A stretch of 26,215 nt of DNA from Deinococcus aquaedulcis (GTDB lineage: Bacteria; Deinococcota; Deinococci; Deinococcales; Deinococcaceae), in NCBI RefSeq assembly GCF_019693445.1, contig NZ_JAHRBL010000032.1, positions 1-26,215 of the forward strand, read 5' to 3'. Below, piece by piece: positions 1 through 7,466 of this stretch (position 1 is its first letter; each line of letters opens with the position of its first letter). The translations under genes and the position numbers were made by a program. Below the pieces are notes generated by a model. It was not told the origin of the DNA. It saw only the letters and a list, made by a program, of their open reading frames with translations, and made no database searches.

Positions 1-109
1 CCGTCGGACTCAGGGTTGGTTCAGCAGTCTGCTGGTAGGCGGTCACGCCTGCCAGACCCAACACGCCAATAGCCAGCACTGCTGCCACGAAACGTTTCAT
101 CGTCGTCAT
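1..109 (-). CDS. Small exported protein, N-terminal part only
   Basis: The gene is read leftwards from an ATG at 109 and runs off the window after 36 codons. The visible N-terminus has a lysine/arginine start followed by a hydrophobic stretch of about 16 residues (VAAVLAIGVLGLAGVTA) and then a Gln/Thr/Pro-rich segment, which is the pattern of a Sec signal peptide or a single membrane anchor. A very strong ribosome binding site (GGAGGTG, 114-120) lies 6 bases before the ATG at 109; a second in-frame ATG at 100 is worse placed. The family cannot be recognised from this fragment. The export signal is seen; any function is unknown. Confidence 0.65.
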   Translation of the reverse strand, partial: MTTMKRFVAAVLAIGVLGLAGVTAYQQTAEPTLSPT

Positions 110-495
110 CTTTCACCTCCTGCCATTAACTCTACGGACTTCTCGAACGTATTTCTGCTCATTTGTGGGGGAGACCCAGGACATGCTGCTCGCGCGCTTC
201 GCCAACATTTCCAAGCAGCGCGTTGGACTGGAAAAGAGAAGCGTAGTGATGGGCTGTACAAGCAGCAGGAAGGCGAAAAGGCCTTCCGGCACGTGGATTG
301 TGGATGGTATGGATCAGGTCAATAGCTATAAGCCAGCGCCGACGCCGGAACTGACAATCAAGAGCGCGCCGGTCGAGCCCAAGACTGGAAGAAATGAGCG
401 GCTTACCCCTCCCTGTTAATCTGACGCTGAGAGATTGCTGGAGTGTCACTCACGAGGGCCTGGGGTCGTGTGGCTCGATCACCTGTCACCTGCTG

Positions 496-529
496 TCATG
501 ACGACATGATGTCCTACGCCCTGGGCGTA
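496..529. promoter_or_regulatory. Two inverted repeats upstream of the regulator gene, candidate operators
   Basis: At 515-529 there is a perfect 15-base palindrome, TACGCCC-T-GGGCGTA, with 7-base arms and a one-base centre. Just left, at 496-509, is TCATG-ACGA-CATGA. Both lie upstream of the -10 box at 572-577 of a gene that has no good -35 box, which is where an activator site would be expected. The repeats are seen directly; the operator role is inference. Confidence 0.45.
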
Positions 530-571
530 TGAACGGCCAGTCAACAGTGATGAGGACTACATAAAAACCCT

Positions 572-577
572 TACAAT
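572..577 (+). promoter_or_regulatory. -10 box of a probable leaderless promoter
   Basis: TACAAT matches the -10 consensus at 5 of 6 positions and ends 6 bases before the ATG at 584, so transcription would start at or next to the start codon. There is no Shine-Dalgarno sequence before that ATG. No convincing -35 hexamer is present 16-18 bases upstream, suggesting activator dependence or an extended leaderless-type promoter. Confidence 0.6.
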
Positions 578-583
578 ATTGCC

Positions 584-2980
584 ATGCGCCTACGTACCTT
601 GGGGGGATTGTCCTTTGAAGGCAGCAGCTTGGGGCGTCCAAAACCACTGCTCCTACTGGCCTATCTCACCTTGGAAGGTCCGCGGCCCCGGCGTTTTCTG
701 GGTGAATTGTTCTGGCCAGAGGCAAGTAACCCAGCAAACTCCCTTGCGGTCGCGGTGCGCCTGATTCGCCAGGCCGCGCCAGACGTTCTCCACGACGACG
801 GCGTTCGCCTGTGGGTGGATCTACCGTGCGATGCCCTTGACTTTGAACAAGCCGTTCGTGCCAAGCAACTGGAAACGGCTTTTGCGCTTTATCAAGGTTC
901 TTTTTTGGATGCGTCCGAACTCCCGGAATGGGGGACTGAGCTGGAAGAGTGGACGTATGCCAAGCGAGAGTCCCTGGCAGAAACCCTCCGTGAGCTTGCC
1001 CTGGCTTTCGCAGAGAGACAAGCTGCATTAGGCCACTTCGAACACTCAACCCTATGGGCAGAACGGTCTATTCAGGTGGCAGGCGCGCCGGACGCCATGC
1101 CAGAGTTCTGGCTGCGCCTCATGCCCCTCCTGGTGGCCGGTGAAAGCCCCCTCATGGAAGAGGCGCGGCAACGGGCCGCCGAGTGGGATTTGAAGTGGGA
1201 CGGGAACATTGAAACGGCGCGTGCACGATTGCGCCAGAGTTTCCTTGGTCGAGAACTGGAGTTGACCCGGTTGCGCCACCAGCCAGCAGGACGCTGGGCT
1301 TGGATCAAAGGCGGCTCCGGCTTGGGCAAAAGTAGCTTACTGCGGCAACTGACGGGACTCCTTTTGCCTGCACGTTCAGGCCTGCCTTATGCCACGCTTG
1401 AGCCGCTCCTCAAGCAAGTGATTCAGCGTGGAGATGAGGCCATACTCCTGCGACACCTCGCTGCTCAGGATGGCGTCTGGCTGCTCGACCATTGGGAAAG
1501 CATGGATGAGGAGAGCCGCACGCTGTTGACGAAGCTGCGACATTTGGGCACACAGGCCACTGTGATTGTGACTTCCTGCGTAGAACCTCCCTTTTCTGTG
1601 GATGAACGCATGGAGCTTGGCCCGCTCACAGCGCAGGAACTTACGACCTACCCAGGCGCATTTGAGGCCACAGCAGGTCTGCCGAGCTTAGTGAATGCCT
1701 GGCTGCGTTCAGAACCTGTCGAAACAGCGTTGGATACCCGTATCCAGAGTCTGCCTTCTCACGCGCAGCACGTCTATGGGGCCCTGACCCTTCAGGAATC
1801 GCCGAATCTACCCCTCATTCGTCAGGCCCTTGACCTGACTGCCCCTGAGCTTGCCCTGGCCTTGGAATACCTCATGGACGCCGGCTTTATTGAGCCTTCT
1901 GGAGAGGTCCGGGGACAGAAGGCTGCGAGGCGTATTTTGGCTGCGCGACCCACACTGGAAGCTGACCTGGCCTTACGAATTGCCAGACAGCTGAATGCCT
2001 CCGCTGCCTTGCCCTTTTTCCAAAAGTCACGTGCCCTATGGGAGAAACAAGACCTACAGTCGGTGCAGAGGTCCTACCAAGCCTGGGCAGAGAAAGCCCT
2101 ACAACGTGGCTTTCCTCTGAAGGCTGCTGAAGCCCTGAGTGAAGCCCCGCCAACCAAGTCCCTGACCCTCCTGCATGCCCGCGCTCTGGAACGGGCTGGA
2201 CGGTTCAAAGAAGCGCTCCTCATACTGACCGACCTACCTACGGTTTCGGAGATCTCTGCCCTGAAAGGCGCGCTGTACTGGCGCCTTGGGCAACCAGACT
2301 TGGCGAGGCAACACGCAGAAGCCGCCCTCGAAGGCGAAGATGAGGCCAGGGCTGAAGGGTTCAACACCCTGGCCAATCTCGATTTTCAGCAGGGCGATTA
2401 CGCCAGCGCGGAGAAGCGCTACCGGCGGGCTGCGACACTCTGGCAAACCCTTGGAGACAATGCCCGCTGGGCCGGGGTACTGAATAACCGGGCCGCAGCC
2501 CTGAGTGCAGCTGGCGAGGATGCCGAAGCTGCTTTTAGTGAGGCGCTGACAGCAGCGGGCGACAATCTGGTGATGCGCGCGCGCACAACGTTGAATCTGG
2601 GACAGGTGCGTGAGCAACGAGGGGATCAGGCCGGGGCAGTGCAGGCCTACCAGGACGCAGCCTCGTTGGCTGAGGACGCCGGCTCGCTGAACACTTCTGC
2701 CAAGGTTTGGAATAACCTCGGCGCTTTGTATCACCGAACCAACCAGACGGCAGAGGCCAAGCATGCCTACGAGCAGGCGTTGACGCTTGCCAAGAAGGGC
2801 GGAGAGAAGCTCTTGTTGGGGATGGTCCTGGCCAATATGGCCGAACTCACCGAGGACCAGGAAGCGTTCGAGGAAGCGTTGCGCTTGATTGAGAAGAGCG
2901 GCAATCCAGCCATTGTCGCGCGTTATCAAGCGGTCTATCAGGTGTTCATCGCTCGATCATCCCGAAGCGCGCAAACTTAA
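584..2980 (+). CDS. AfsR/SARP-like regulator: winged helix, BTAD, P-loop ATPase, TPR
   Basis: A 798-residue cytoplasmic transcription regulator. Residues 1-80 read as an OmpR-type winged helix as found in SARP proteins (LRTLGGLSFEG start, then the PLLLLAYLTLEG helix). Residues 82-215 form a helical BTAD-like region. A Walker A motif follows (GGSGLGKSS, about 243-251) and a Walker B-like strand ending in Asp (VWLLDHWE, about 298-305), giving a STAND-type NTPase. From about 480 to 790 the helical repeats look like TPRs (for example NTLANLDFQQGDYASAEKRY). Known family behaviour: ATP-dependent activators that sense a ligand through the TPR part. The start is supported by the -10 box 6 bases upstream. 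The secreted protease gene follows after 55 bases with its own strong ribosome site, so the two are probably co-transcribed. The ligand is unknown. Confidence 0.85.
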   Translation: MRLRTLGGLSFEGSSLGRPKPLLLLAYLTLEGPRPRRFLGELFWPEASNPANSLAVAVRLIRQAAPDVLHDDGVRLWVDLPCDALDFEQAVRAKQLETAFALYQGSFLDASELPEWGTELEEWTYAKRESLAETLRELALAFAERQAALGHFEHSTLWAERSIQVAGAPDAMPEFWLRLMPLLVAGESPLMEEARQRAAEWDLKWDGNIETARARLRQSFLGRELELTRLRHQPAGRWAWIKGGSGLGKSSLLRQLTGLLLPARSGLPYATLEPLLKQVIQRGDEAILLRHLAAQDGVWLLDHWESMDEESRTLLTKLRHLGTQATVIVTSCVEPPFSVDERMELGPLTAQELTTYPGAFEATAGLPSLVNAWLRSEPVETALDTRIQSLPSHAQHVYGALTLQESPNLPLIRQALDLTAPELALALEYLMDAGFIEPSGEVRGQKAARRILAARPTLEADLALRIARQLNASAALPFFQKSRALWEKQDLQSVQRSYQAWAEKALQRGFPLKAAEALSEAPPTKSLTLLHARALERAGRFKEALLILTDLPTVSEISALKGALYWRLGQPDLARQHAEAALEGEDEARAEGFNTLANLDFQQGDYASAEKRYRRAATLWQTLGDNARWAGVLNNRAAALSAAGEDAEAAFSEALTAAGDNLVMRARTTLNLGQVREQRGDQAGAVQAYQDAASLAEDAGSLNTSAKVWNNLGALYHRTNQTAEAKHAYEQALTLAKKGGEKLLLGMVLANMAELTEDQEAFEEALRLIEKSGNPAIVARYQAVYQVFIARSSRSAQT

Positions 2981-3035
2981 CGCATGCCCTGGATATTCAC
3001 TGAACTTAATGGGGTCGTGTTCTTGGAGGTAGAAG

Positions 3036-4466
3036 ATGAAATTGTCAATCCAATGCTTGATCCTGCTTGGCTTGCTCTCCAGTTGTGGCGGAAACGGCCC
3101 CGTCGTTACCGGGCCACCAACCCTGAGTCTCAATCAGACCCAAGCGCTCTCAACTGAACGCATCACGGCGACCTTGACTGGCATCCCCGTTCAGGAGGCG
3201 CGGGTGTTTGTCGGTGACACAGCCGTGAATGTGATCTCGGCAACAGGGGAGACCATCATTTTCAGCTTGCCTTCTGGCGTGAGGCCAGGCCCGCAAGTGG
3301 TGCGCGTCGAGGCGAGAGGCCAGAGCTTCAGGCAGTCTCTGGAGGTGCTCGGGAAGGTTTCGACCACTGAAGTCGCGGTCTTCGTGAAAGCAGGCGTCAC
3401 GGAAAGTGATTTCAAGGCCCGGCTGAACCAGCTCAACCTGGGGTTGACCCTCATTGATTTCAAACCCCTGGGGGGGCCAGGACCGTGCGCGAACACCTTA
3501 GCCCGGGTGGGTGTTCCGAGCGGCCAGAGCATCGGGAAGGTGCTGAGCGGGCTGAGGCAGGCCACTGAGGCGGACGTGATCCTCCAGGCAGATCCGGTGA
3601 GTATCTGGGATCTGGATGTCGACCATCTTGCCGCTGTTGGGGTTCCAGCAGCGCGTCAGCGGGGCCGGAGTGGTAAAGGCGTGACCATCGCCGTCCTGGA
3701 TACGGGCGTCACCCGGAACCGGCATGTGGACCAGAATCTCCTCCCAGGGTATGACTTCGTGGACGAAGACTCCAATCCAGGAGATGCCTTCGATGACCCG
3801 GTCACGCCTGGCCTGGATGGTCACGGTACGCCGGCGGCTGTTCTCGCTGCTGGTATACAGTTTGGAGTTGCGCCTGAGGCGCTGGTTCTTCCCATTCGCA
3901 TTGGGAGTGCGAATGGGCAAATTTTGTCGAGCCACGCGGTTCGGGGCGTCTGTTTCGCGTTGAAGACCGTGCCGCCTAAACAACTCGTATTGAATCTGAG
4001 TTTTGGTGGTGACACCCCCATGCAGGGACTGAAGAACGTCCTAGCTTACGCATTAGAGCAGCAAGTGCTGGTTGCTGCTGCAGCTGGAAATCAGGGGAGT
4101 GGCGGTCCGACACACTATCCTGCGGCGTTCGATCTGCCTGGATTGGTGGCCGTAGGTGCGCTCCAGATGCTTCCCACAGGAGAGTGGCGTCCCGCTTCGT
4201 TCAGTACACGCGGAGCCTACGTGGATATCGCTGCGCCGGGACAGGGTGTCAGCAGCAGCAGTCCTACCAGCAACATCCAGGAATACGAAGGGACGTCGTT
4301 TGCAACACCGCTCGTTACCGGTGCTCTGGCGTTGTGGCGACAAGCTTATCCAGAGGCCACACCAAGCGAGATCGAAAAGATGCTCAAAAGCAACGCCACC
4401 CCTATGCCTGCAAGTGCAGCGACAGATGTGGGCAGCGGCATGCTGAATCTTTCCAAAAGTCCCTAA
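3036..4466 (+). CDS. Subtilisin-like (S8) serine protease, lipoprotein
   Basis: 476 residues. The N-terminus is a lipoprotein signal with lipobox LSSC (Cys17), so the mature protein should be membrane-anchored outside the cytoplasm. Residues about 27-105 resemble an IPT/TIG immunoglobulin-like domain. Residues about 110-195 (EVAVFVKAG..., ...LARVGVPSGQS...) look like an I9-type propeptide. The S8 catalytic domain follows with all key residues: Asp222 (AVLDTG), His263 (DGHGT), the oxyanion Asn352 (AAGNQG) and Ser421 (GTSFATP). The start ATG has a strong ribosome site (TTGGAGGT, 5 bases upstream). It lies downstream of the SARP-like regulator, which probably controls it. The enzyme appears complete and active; its substrate is unknown. 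Confidence 0.92.
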   Translation: MKLSIQCLILLGLLSSCGGNGPVVTGPPTLSLNQTQALSTERITATLTGIPVQEARVFVGDTAVNVISATGETIIFSLPSGVRPGPQVVRVEARGQSFRQSLEVLGKVSTTEVAVFVKAGVTESDFKARLNQLNLGLTLIDFKPLGGPGPCANTLARVGVPSGQSIGKVLSGLRQATEADVILQADPVSIWDLDVDHLAAVGVPAARQRGRSGKGVTIAVLDTGVTRNRHVDQNLLPGYDFVDEDSNPGDAFDDPVTPGLDGHGTPAAVLAAGIQFGVAPEALVLPIRIGSANGQILSSHAVRGVCFALKTVPPKQLVLNLSFGGDTPMQGLKNVLAYALEQQVLVAAAAGNQGSGGPTHYPAAFDLPGLVAVGALQMLPTGEWRPASFSTRGAYVDIAAPGQGVSSSSPTSNIQEYEGTSFATPLVTGALALWRQAYPEATPSEIEKMLKSNATPMPASAATDVGSGMLNLSKSP

Positions 4467-4761
4467 AAAGTGCCAAATCAGTGATGGCATGAAAACAGGG
4501 GGAGGCCGTTTGCCTCCCCCTGTTTTCATGCCCAATCTGTTCGTCCGGTAGAGGGACTCGTACGGCCTCTATCTGCTCGTAAGGGGTCACTTGCGACAAC
4601 ATCATTCCCCCTGCATGTAAGGTCAGGATGGCGCACGCCACGGCGAAGGGCCGGCCCCGTTTGAAGGTACCCAGATAAAGCAGAATGGTCAGCACGAACA
4701 GCGCCAGTGTCACTTCAATGGGCATTGATATGGACATGACTTCTGGAGGCCGTGGCAGCAT
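4402..4761 (-). CDS. Small membrane protein, translationally coupled
   Basis: 119 residues if the open frame is used in full. The start ATG at 4761 shares its A with the TGA stop of the preceding gene (TGATG), a classic coupling arrangement. Two hydrophobic segments are visible (about residues 15-31 and 36-53: PIEVTLALFVLTILLYLG and AVACAILTLHAGGMML), so it is probably a two-helix inner-membrane protein. The last 45 or so residues are encoded across the terminator hairpin and overlap the 3' end of the protease gene by 65 bases; that tail has no recognisable features. The reading frame may be real only in its first 70 residues, with the tail a by-product of a terminator insertion or of a lost stop codon. 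No family recognised. Confidence 0.5.
   Translation of the reverse strand: MLPRPPEVMSISMPIEVTLALFVLTILLYLGTFKRGRPFAVACAILTLHAGGMMLSQVTPYEQIEAVRVPLPDEQIGHENRGRQTASPCFHAITDLALFRDFWKDSACRCPHLSLHLQA
4486..4532. terminator. Strong bidirectional hairpin, probable terminator
   Basis: Two perfect 21-base arms (4486-4506 and 4512-4532) flank a 5-base loop. It lies 19 bases after the protease stop codon. There is no long T-run after either arm, although TTTT lies inside the right arm. It would serve the plus-strand protease unit, and from the other side the minus-strand operon. The open frame of the small membrane protein reads straight through it. Confidence 0.75.
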
Positions 4762-5126
4762 CAGGCGTCCGGCCCCAGAATGGTCGGCAGTGAATCCAGG
4801 CCTTGAGGAATAGGCGTCGAGCGCAGGCGGCCCGGCGCCTGGATAACCTGCGGCCAGTCGCTGACCTCCAGCACGTTCACGGTCACGTTCTCACTCTGGT
4901 CTTCAGCCACGATCTCCAGCACCAGCCGACGCCGACCATGACTGACGGCCCGGTGCCATAAACTCCCCATGTTCTCAGGCCACAGACTGGCGTACTGAGC
5001 GCCGGGCGCAACCGTCATCTGCTGATGCACTAGGCTGCTGGCCACCCTCTGCGCGTCGGCCTCGCTGTGCCCTGCACGCCTGAGCAGGTTCAGCAGCCGG
5101 TTGCGGTACTCCTCGGTAGACTTCAT
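4761..5126 (-). CDS. 121-residue protein of unknown function, redoxin operon
   Basis: The ATG at 5126 overlaps the TGA stop of the upstream redoxin-fusion gene by four bases (ATGA), which fixes the start; an ATG 7 codons earlier is possible but less likely. The protein is soluble. The N-terminal 35 residues are charged and helical (STEEYRNRLLNLLRRAGHSEADAQRVASSL). The C-terminal two thirds contain short beta-like segments (RRLVLEIVAEDQSENVTVNVLEV). It has no cysteine pair or obvious catalytic motif. I do not recognise the family. Its strict coupling to both neighbours argues that it acts with the redoxin fusion and the membrane protein. Confidence 0.7.
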   Translation of the reverse strand: MKSTEEYRNRLLNLLRRAGHSEADAQRVASSLVHQQMTVAPGAQYASLWPENMGSLWHRAVSHGRRRLVLEIVAEDQSENVTVNVLEVSDWPQVIQAPGRLRSTPIPQGLDSLPTILGPDA

Positions 5127-6376
5127 GCGTTCGGGGCCGGAGCCCATTCCAGCACGCGCTCAAACGGCAGCCAATCGGAACCGAACGAGTTGTAGTGTGC
5201 CACGGCGATGCGCCCGTCCGGATCAATCAGCAGCTCAGCGGGCATCCTCATCAGCTCCCCGTCGCTCTTCAGGGCTTTGGTGCCCATCATCTTGAAGCCC
5301 TGCACGATCGTGCTCAGGTTGCGCACGTCCAGGGTGCCGGCCACACTGTGCGTCAGGCCGTACTGATCGTAGGTCTCGTCGTTGGGGTCAGCCAGCACGG
5401 GGTAGGGCGGATGCTGGCGGCCAATGCCTTCCTGCAGATCTTCCAGGGTGCTGCCCCAGATGGAGAGGATCTGGACGCCGCGGCGCTTCATCTCGTCCGC
5501 CATGGTAATGATCTGCGCGTGGTGTGGGTTGCACAGAGCGCACGTGCTCTGACGGTTGAACGTTAACCACACGCGCTGGCCACGCAGGGCACTCAGGCGC
5601 ACCTCGCCGCCGTGCAGGTCTGGGAGGATGAAGTCAGGCGCCATCTGGCCGGCCTGGAGTTTCGGCGAGACATTGTGCTCGACATCATTGGCCAGAGACC
5701 GCAAGGCGCCCAGGCCCATCAGGTAGCTGATGGTGCGCACGAGCAGATCCCACCGCATGGGAACCCGCTGTGCAATCTGGCCCAATGTCAGACCCCGGAG
5801 CGCCGCGCGGTACACCAGATCAATCGGCCCCCCTTCCGGCTCGATCTTGGATGCAAGAGGCGTCGCCACAAAGCGGTCTCCAGGCGTCATGGCTGCCTCA
5901 TGGGCCCGGAGGGTTGCCGCACACTGGGCAGCCGCATGTACTCCGTCCTGAGCATTGCTGCTGCCCAGAAAACGCTTATGGGAAACGGCCTTGGGCAGGT
6001 GCAACTGCACGCTTGCATGTCGGCCAGCAAGGGGGACCAGGGCGGACAAGACCCTCTCGTGCGCCAGGGCATCCATCTCTTCCATGGAAAGGTAACGCCG
6101 CCTTACCAGGAGTTCCAGGGTATCAGGCACGCTCTGGCCGTCCTGATGGGCCTGTGTGATTGCTGTTGCTGGAACATCCTTGCTGCGCAGCAGTGTGCTC
6201 CAGTGGGGCGCGAGTGCGCTGATAATGCCGGTGATTTGGCCGTCGCAGATCTGCAGCTTGGTATTGAACTCTGGCGCGAGAAACGACAGGTGCAGTTCTG
6301 CAGGTTGCCGTTTGCTGGCAGCGCTGAGAACGGCTTGCATGGCAGAGGCAACGTGAGGAGTGGACACCTGGGTCAT
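5123..6376 (-). CDS. PATAN-like, winged-helix, peroxiredoxin-like fusion protein (copy 1)
   Basis: 417 residues in three parts. Residues about 14-127 resemble a PATAN/DUF4388 sensor-adaptor domain (TKLQICDGQITGIIS, LELLVRRRYLSMEEMDAL). Residues about 184-228 look like a small winged helix (IDLVYRAALRGLTLGQIAQ). Residues about 240-412 are an AhpC/TSA thioredoxin-fold domain of the peroxiredoxin-like CxxC type: APDF start, STCALCNPHH with Cys279 and Cys282, YPVLADP, QGFKMMG and the LLIDPDGRIAVAHY strand. The CxxCN motif is known in peroxiredoxin-like proteins, where it is redox-active. The fusion to a regulatory N-terminus is unusual. First gene of a coupled three-gene operon with its own promoter at 6383-6411. 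A paralogue lies at 11081-12313. Domain borders are read by eye; PATAN and winged-helix calls are less sure than the redoxin. Confidence 0.8.
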   Translation of the reverse strand: MTQVSTPHVASAMQAVLSAASKRQPAELHLSFLAPEFNTKLQICDGQITGIISALAPHWSTLLRSKDVPATAITQAHQDGQSVPDTLELLVRRRYLSMEEMDALAHERVLSALVPLAGRHASVQLHLPKAVSHKRFLGSSNAQDGVHAAAQCAATLRAHEAAMTPGDRFVATPLASKIEPEGGPIDLVYRAALRGLTLGQIAQRVPMRWDLLVRTISYLMGLGALRSLANDVEHNVSPKLQAGQMAPDFILPDLHGGEVRLSALRGQRVWLTFNRQSTCALCNPHHAQIITMADEMKRRGVQILSIWGSTLEDLQEGIGRQHPPYPVLADPNDETYDQYGLTHSVAGTLDVRNLSTIVQGFKMMGTKALKSDGELMRMPAELLIDPDGRIAVAHYNSFGSDWLPFERVLEWAPAPNA

Positions 6377-6382
6377 AAGTAC

Positions 6383-6411
6383 AGTGTGGCGCGAGTCGCT
6401 AATAATTGCAA
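6383..6411 (-). promoter_or_regulatory. Promoter of the redoxin operon, probably leaderless
   Basis: On the minus strand TTGCAA (6411-6406) and CACACT (6388-6383) are separated by exactly 17 bases, and the -10 ends 6 bases before the ATG at 6376. The -35 matches 5 of 6 positions; the -10 is weak (3 of 6). There is no ribosome binding site, which fits a leaderless transcript. Confidence 0.45.
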
Positions 6412-6424
6412 GTTTTTCCTATAT

Positions 6425-6450
6425 CAAGAAAAAAGCGGCTCTAGGCCGCT
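6425..6450 (-). terminator. Intrinsic terminator after the 290-residue protein gene
   Basis: Read on the minus strand, AGCGGC-CTAGA-GCCGCT forms a 6-bp hairpin (6450-6434) directly followed by a run of T residues (TTTTTTCTTG). It lies 28 bases after the stop of the 6479-7351 gene and separates it from the redoxin operon. Confidence 0.8.
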
Positions 6451-6478
6451 GTGTATGTCCAAATTTTGCAAGCTTTTC

Positions 6479-7351
6479 TTAGAGGGTTAGGAAGTCAGCC
6501 ACGTTCTGTTTCAGGACCCCATACCGTTCAAGTTTGCCCTGAACAAATGGCGCGGCCCGGTCCATAACCCCCCTCACATGCGCAGGCGTATTGATTCGAA
6601 AGGTCCCGATTGAGTTGTCCTCCAGTTGCTGCTGGAGAGATTCCGCTTGCCCAGTGGCCACCACGACAGCCACACCAAACCGAGCCTCCGACGACTTGGC
6701 ACGGCCCTTGAAATCCATGACGAAGTAGGACAGAGAGTGGTGCGCCAAGACCTCCAGAACAGAGCGGAACATACCAGGGCTCGAGGTGTACGGCGCTCCC
6801 ATCATCGTGATGGTGGACCAGTGGTTCCCTGCTTCATCTTCCAGAGCGCCATCAAACAGCTCCACCTTGGGATACTGGCTGGCGAGCAGATGGCAGGCCT
6901 GGGCGTCTGAAGCCACAAACCGCGCGTGTGGACCATTCAGACCCTGGAGCGCCAGATCCCGCAGACCAGCTGCTTCGCGCACACGACCCTCTGGCGTCAG
7001 GTGCCCAGCATTCACGTGAAGCAACAGGTACGCCTGGCTCTGACCGTTCACCGTGGCCAGCACCAAGCGCCCCGACAGGTCTCCAACCTCGTGGAGGAAC
7101 GTGGTCACACGGTCGGCCTGTTCTTCCAGCGCCTCAGCACTTGGGGCCGGCTTCATCATCTGCATCGTGAGGCATACGGCCAGATGGCCGTCATCCATGA
7201 CAGCCAGGCCTTGTTGGGCTGCTGGCGCCAGAAGCAATCCAGCATGGGGGACGTCGCTCACCATTTGTGCGGTGACGGCCGTACGCAGGAGAGGGCTGTG
7301 CGAGCGCCGGCGGACGGGGCGGAAGGTTGAGATAGAGGCCGCGCTGGTCAT
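6479..7351 (-). CDS. 290-residue protein of unknown function
   Basis: A soluble, mixed alpha/beta protein with no signal peptide or membrane segment. The first 25 residues are basic and Ser/Arg-rich (STFRPVRRRSHSPLLRTA), after which the protein seems folded. Conserved-looking patches include GNHWSTITMMGAPYTSSPGMF and HHSLSYFVMDFKGRAK in the C-terminal half. There is no motif that I can tie to a catalytic family. The start ATG at 7351 is supported by a -10-like TAAGGT ending 6 bases upstream. It has its own terminator at 6425-6450, so it is probably a single-gene unit, divergent from the 7467-8120 gene. Context puts it between two redox/regulatory modules, but the role is unknown. Confidence 0.75.
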   Translation of the reverse strand: MTSAASISTFRPVRRRSHSPLLRTAVTAQMVSDVPHAGLLLAPAAQQGLAVMDDGHLAVCLTMQMMKPAPSAEALEEQADRVTTFLHEVGDLSGRLVLATVNGQSQAYLLLHVNAGHLTPEGRVREAAGLRDLALQGLNGPHARFVASDAQACHLLASQYPKVELFDGALEDEAGNHWSTITMMGAPYTSSPGMFRSVLEVLAHHSLSYFVMDFKGRAKSSEARFGVAVVVATGQAESLQQQLEDNSIGTFRINTPAHVRGVMDRAAPFVQGKLERYGVLKQNVADFLTL

Positions 7352-7357
7352 AGGGCT

Positions 7358-7363
7358 ACCTTA
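7358..7363 (-). promoter_or_regulatory. -10 box of a probable leaderless promoter
   Basis: On the minus strand TAAGGT fits the TANNNT pattern and ends 6 bases before the ATG at 7351, the same spacing as at the 584 gene. AAGGT could also act as a weak ribosome site. No clear -35 is seen. Confidence 0.4.
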
Positions 7364-7424
7364 CAAACCCCTCTGAGGCACGCAGAGGCATTTGGAGACC
7401 TCAGGGCAAACCCCGTCAAAACCG

Positions 7425-7454
7425 TTGTGATTTAAGGCTTTCGTCCCCAATAAT
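7425..7454 (+). promoter_or_regulatory. Promoter of the 217-residue protein gene
   Basis: TTGTGA (7425-7430, 4 of 6) and AATAAT (7449-7454, 5 of 6) are 18 bases apart. The -10 ends 12 bases before the ATG at 7467, leaving a very short or no leader. No ribosome site is visible. Confidence 0.5.
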
Positions 7455-7466
7455 GAGTCACGGTCC

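Larger units (their letters stand above)
110..583. other. Intergenic region with no convincing gene
   Basis: Two overlapping open frames lie here (165-419 on plus, 159-449 on minus). Neither has a ribosome binding site or the third-position G+C bias of neighbouring genes, and neither resembles a family I know. The right part (490-583) holds two inverted repeats and the promoter of the regulator gene, listed separately. The stretch may contain decayed sequence, but I see no identifiable remnant. Confidence 0.5.

Noticed and set aside
159..449. Overlapping open frames of 84 and 96 residues on both strands
   Set aside because: No ribosome site, no usual codon bias, no recognisable family, and each is the antisense shadow of the other.
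5612..6490. Long plus-strand frame opposite the redoxin fusion
   Set aside because: It mirrors a gene with clear domains on the other strand and has unnatural composition; such antisense frames are common in high-G+C DNA.
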